Origin: Syntrophomonadaceae bacterium | Lineage (GTDB): Bacteria; Bacillota; Syntrophomonadia; Syntrophomonadales; Syntrophomonadaceae | Assembly: GCA_028683995.1 (NCBI GenBank) | Contig: JAQUGU010000014.1 | Span: 8,697-15,172, forward strand | Length of the DNA: 6,476 nt | Direction: 5' to 3' | In this document: positions 6,107 through 6,476 of the stretch, in pieces | Layout of the letters: each line of letters starts with the position of its first letter | Numbering within the stretch: position 1 is the first letter of the stretch | Position numbers and translations under genes: made by a program | Notes under the pieces: model-generated | Told to the model about the DNA's origin: nothing | Seen by the model: the letters and a program-made list of their open reading frames with translations, nothing else | Database searches by the model: none

Positions 6107-6289
6107 ATGTTACTGGGAATGATGGATTACAAAAACTCGATAGCCAAGAAAATATTAAACCAGGATAAAATTGACCCAGGTACTTTTAGCTTCCTGGAAC
6201 CTGGTTGGTGGGCACTGCATGCAACTACAATTACTGCCGCCGTTATGCTGGGCAGTATGTTATCAAAAAGATCTCGAAATAATATGTAA
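6107..6289 (+). CDS. Unrecognised 60-residue protein with one likely membrane segment
   Basis: I do not recognise this protein and assign no function. The reading frame stays open back to 5957, but the start is set at ATG 6107 by AAAGGAG seven bases upstream; no such site serves earlier start codons. The protein opens MLLGMMDYKNSIAKKILNQD, a charged and probably helical part. A Pro-Gly-Trp-Trp turn (residues 32-35) leads into a hydrophobic stretch at about 34-52 (WWALHATTITAAVMLGSML), long enough to cross the membrane once. The tail SKRSRNNM is basic, which by the positive-inside rule would place the C-terminus in the cytoplasm. A small plus-strand gene follows after 11 nt, so the two are probably co-transcribed. 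It is divergent from dprA and may share regulation with it through the intergenic palindrome. The strong ribosome-binding site makes a real gene likely. Confidence 0.75.
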   Translation: MLLGMMDYKNSIAKKILNQDKIDPGTFSFLEPGWWALHATTITAAVMLGSMLSKRSRNNM

Positions 6290-6300
6290 AAGAGGTAACA

Positions 6301-6476
6301 ATGTTAATTTATAGTAGTGAACCCATTAGAGATTTAAATAATAGGTTAAGGGTACCCACCACCAGTTATTATCTTGATGATTATGATATCTATGAAGAAG
6401 TCTGGCTACCGGTTGGTGATGATAAAGAAGGCGATATCAACAGCCTGATCGAACAACAAAGATTGTATCGGGATTA
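6301..6476 (+). CDS. Unrecognised acidic reading frame, cut by the right edge
   Basis: ATG at 6301 is preceded by AGAGG five bases upstream, which lies in the 11-nt gap after the previous small gene; this spacing suggests one transcript. Fifty-eight codons are visible, opening MLIYSSEPIRDLNNRLRV and rich in Asp, Glu and Tyr, with no signal peptide, membrane stretch or known motif. A segment YYLDDYDIYEEVWLPVGDD is strongly acidic. The last two bases in the window are TA, so the next codon is either Tyr or a stop: the gene may end right here at 58 residues or continue. No function is proposed. Confidence 0.65.
   Translation, partial: MLIYSSEPIRDLNNRLRVPTTSYYLDDYDIYEEVWLPVGDDKEGDINSLIEQQRLYRD

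Overview
The window looks like a chromosomal segment from a low-to-mid GC Gram-positive bacterium of the Clostridia type. The main reason is gene order. The minus strand reads dprA - topA - trmFO - xerC - hslV, the arrangement known from Firmicutes, where hslU and codY usually follow hslV. The Shine-Dalgarno sequences are strong and purine-rich, and TTG start codons are used, which fits. A Syntrophomonadaceae/Peptococcaceae-like host is a guess; the sequence alone does not fix the genus. No mobile element, CRISPR array, tRNA or rRNA was seen.

Layout: positions 1-5797 are one tightly packed minus-strand operon of five genes, the last of which (hslV) runs off the left edge. Gaps between genes are 1 to about 54 nt, several ribosome-binding sites lie inside the end of the preceding gene, and no internal terminator is visible. 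Positions 5798-6106 are a divergent intergenic region. It holds a perfect 20-bp palindrome followed by a T run, a tandem heptamer, mirrored TATAAT hexamers and a small dyad. From 6107 to the right edge a plus-strand pair of small genes begins: a 60-residue protein with one likely membrane segment, then an acidic reading frame cut by the edge. I recognise neither.

How the genes fit together: the operon mixes DNA and RNA housekeeping. DprA loads RecA on incoming single-stranded DNA, TopA relaxes negative supercoils, TrmFO makes the folate-dependent m5U54 of tRNA, XerC resolves chromosome dimers, and HslV is the peptidase half of the HslUV protease. All five look intact and carry their expected catalytic residues, apart from the missing C-terminal part of hslV.

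The core of the window is ordinary. The least explained part is the right-hand end: the structured divergent promoter region and the two unrecognised small genes.
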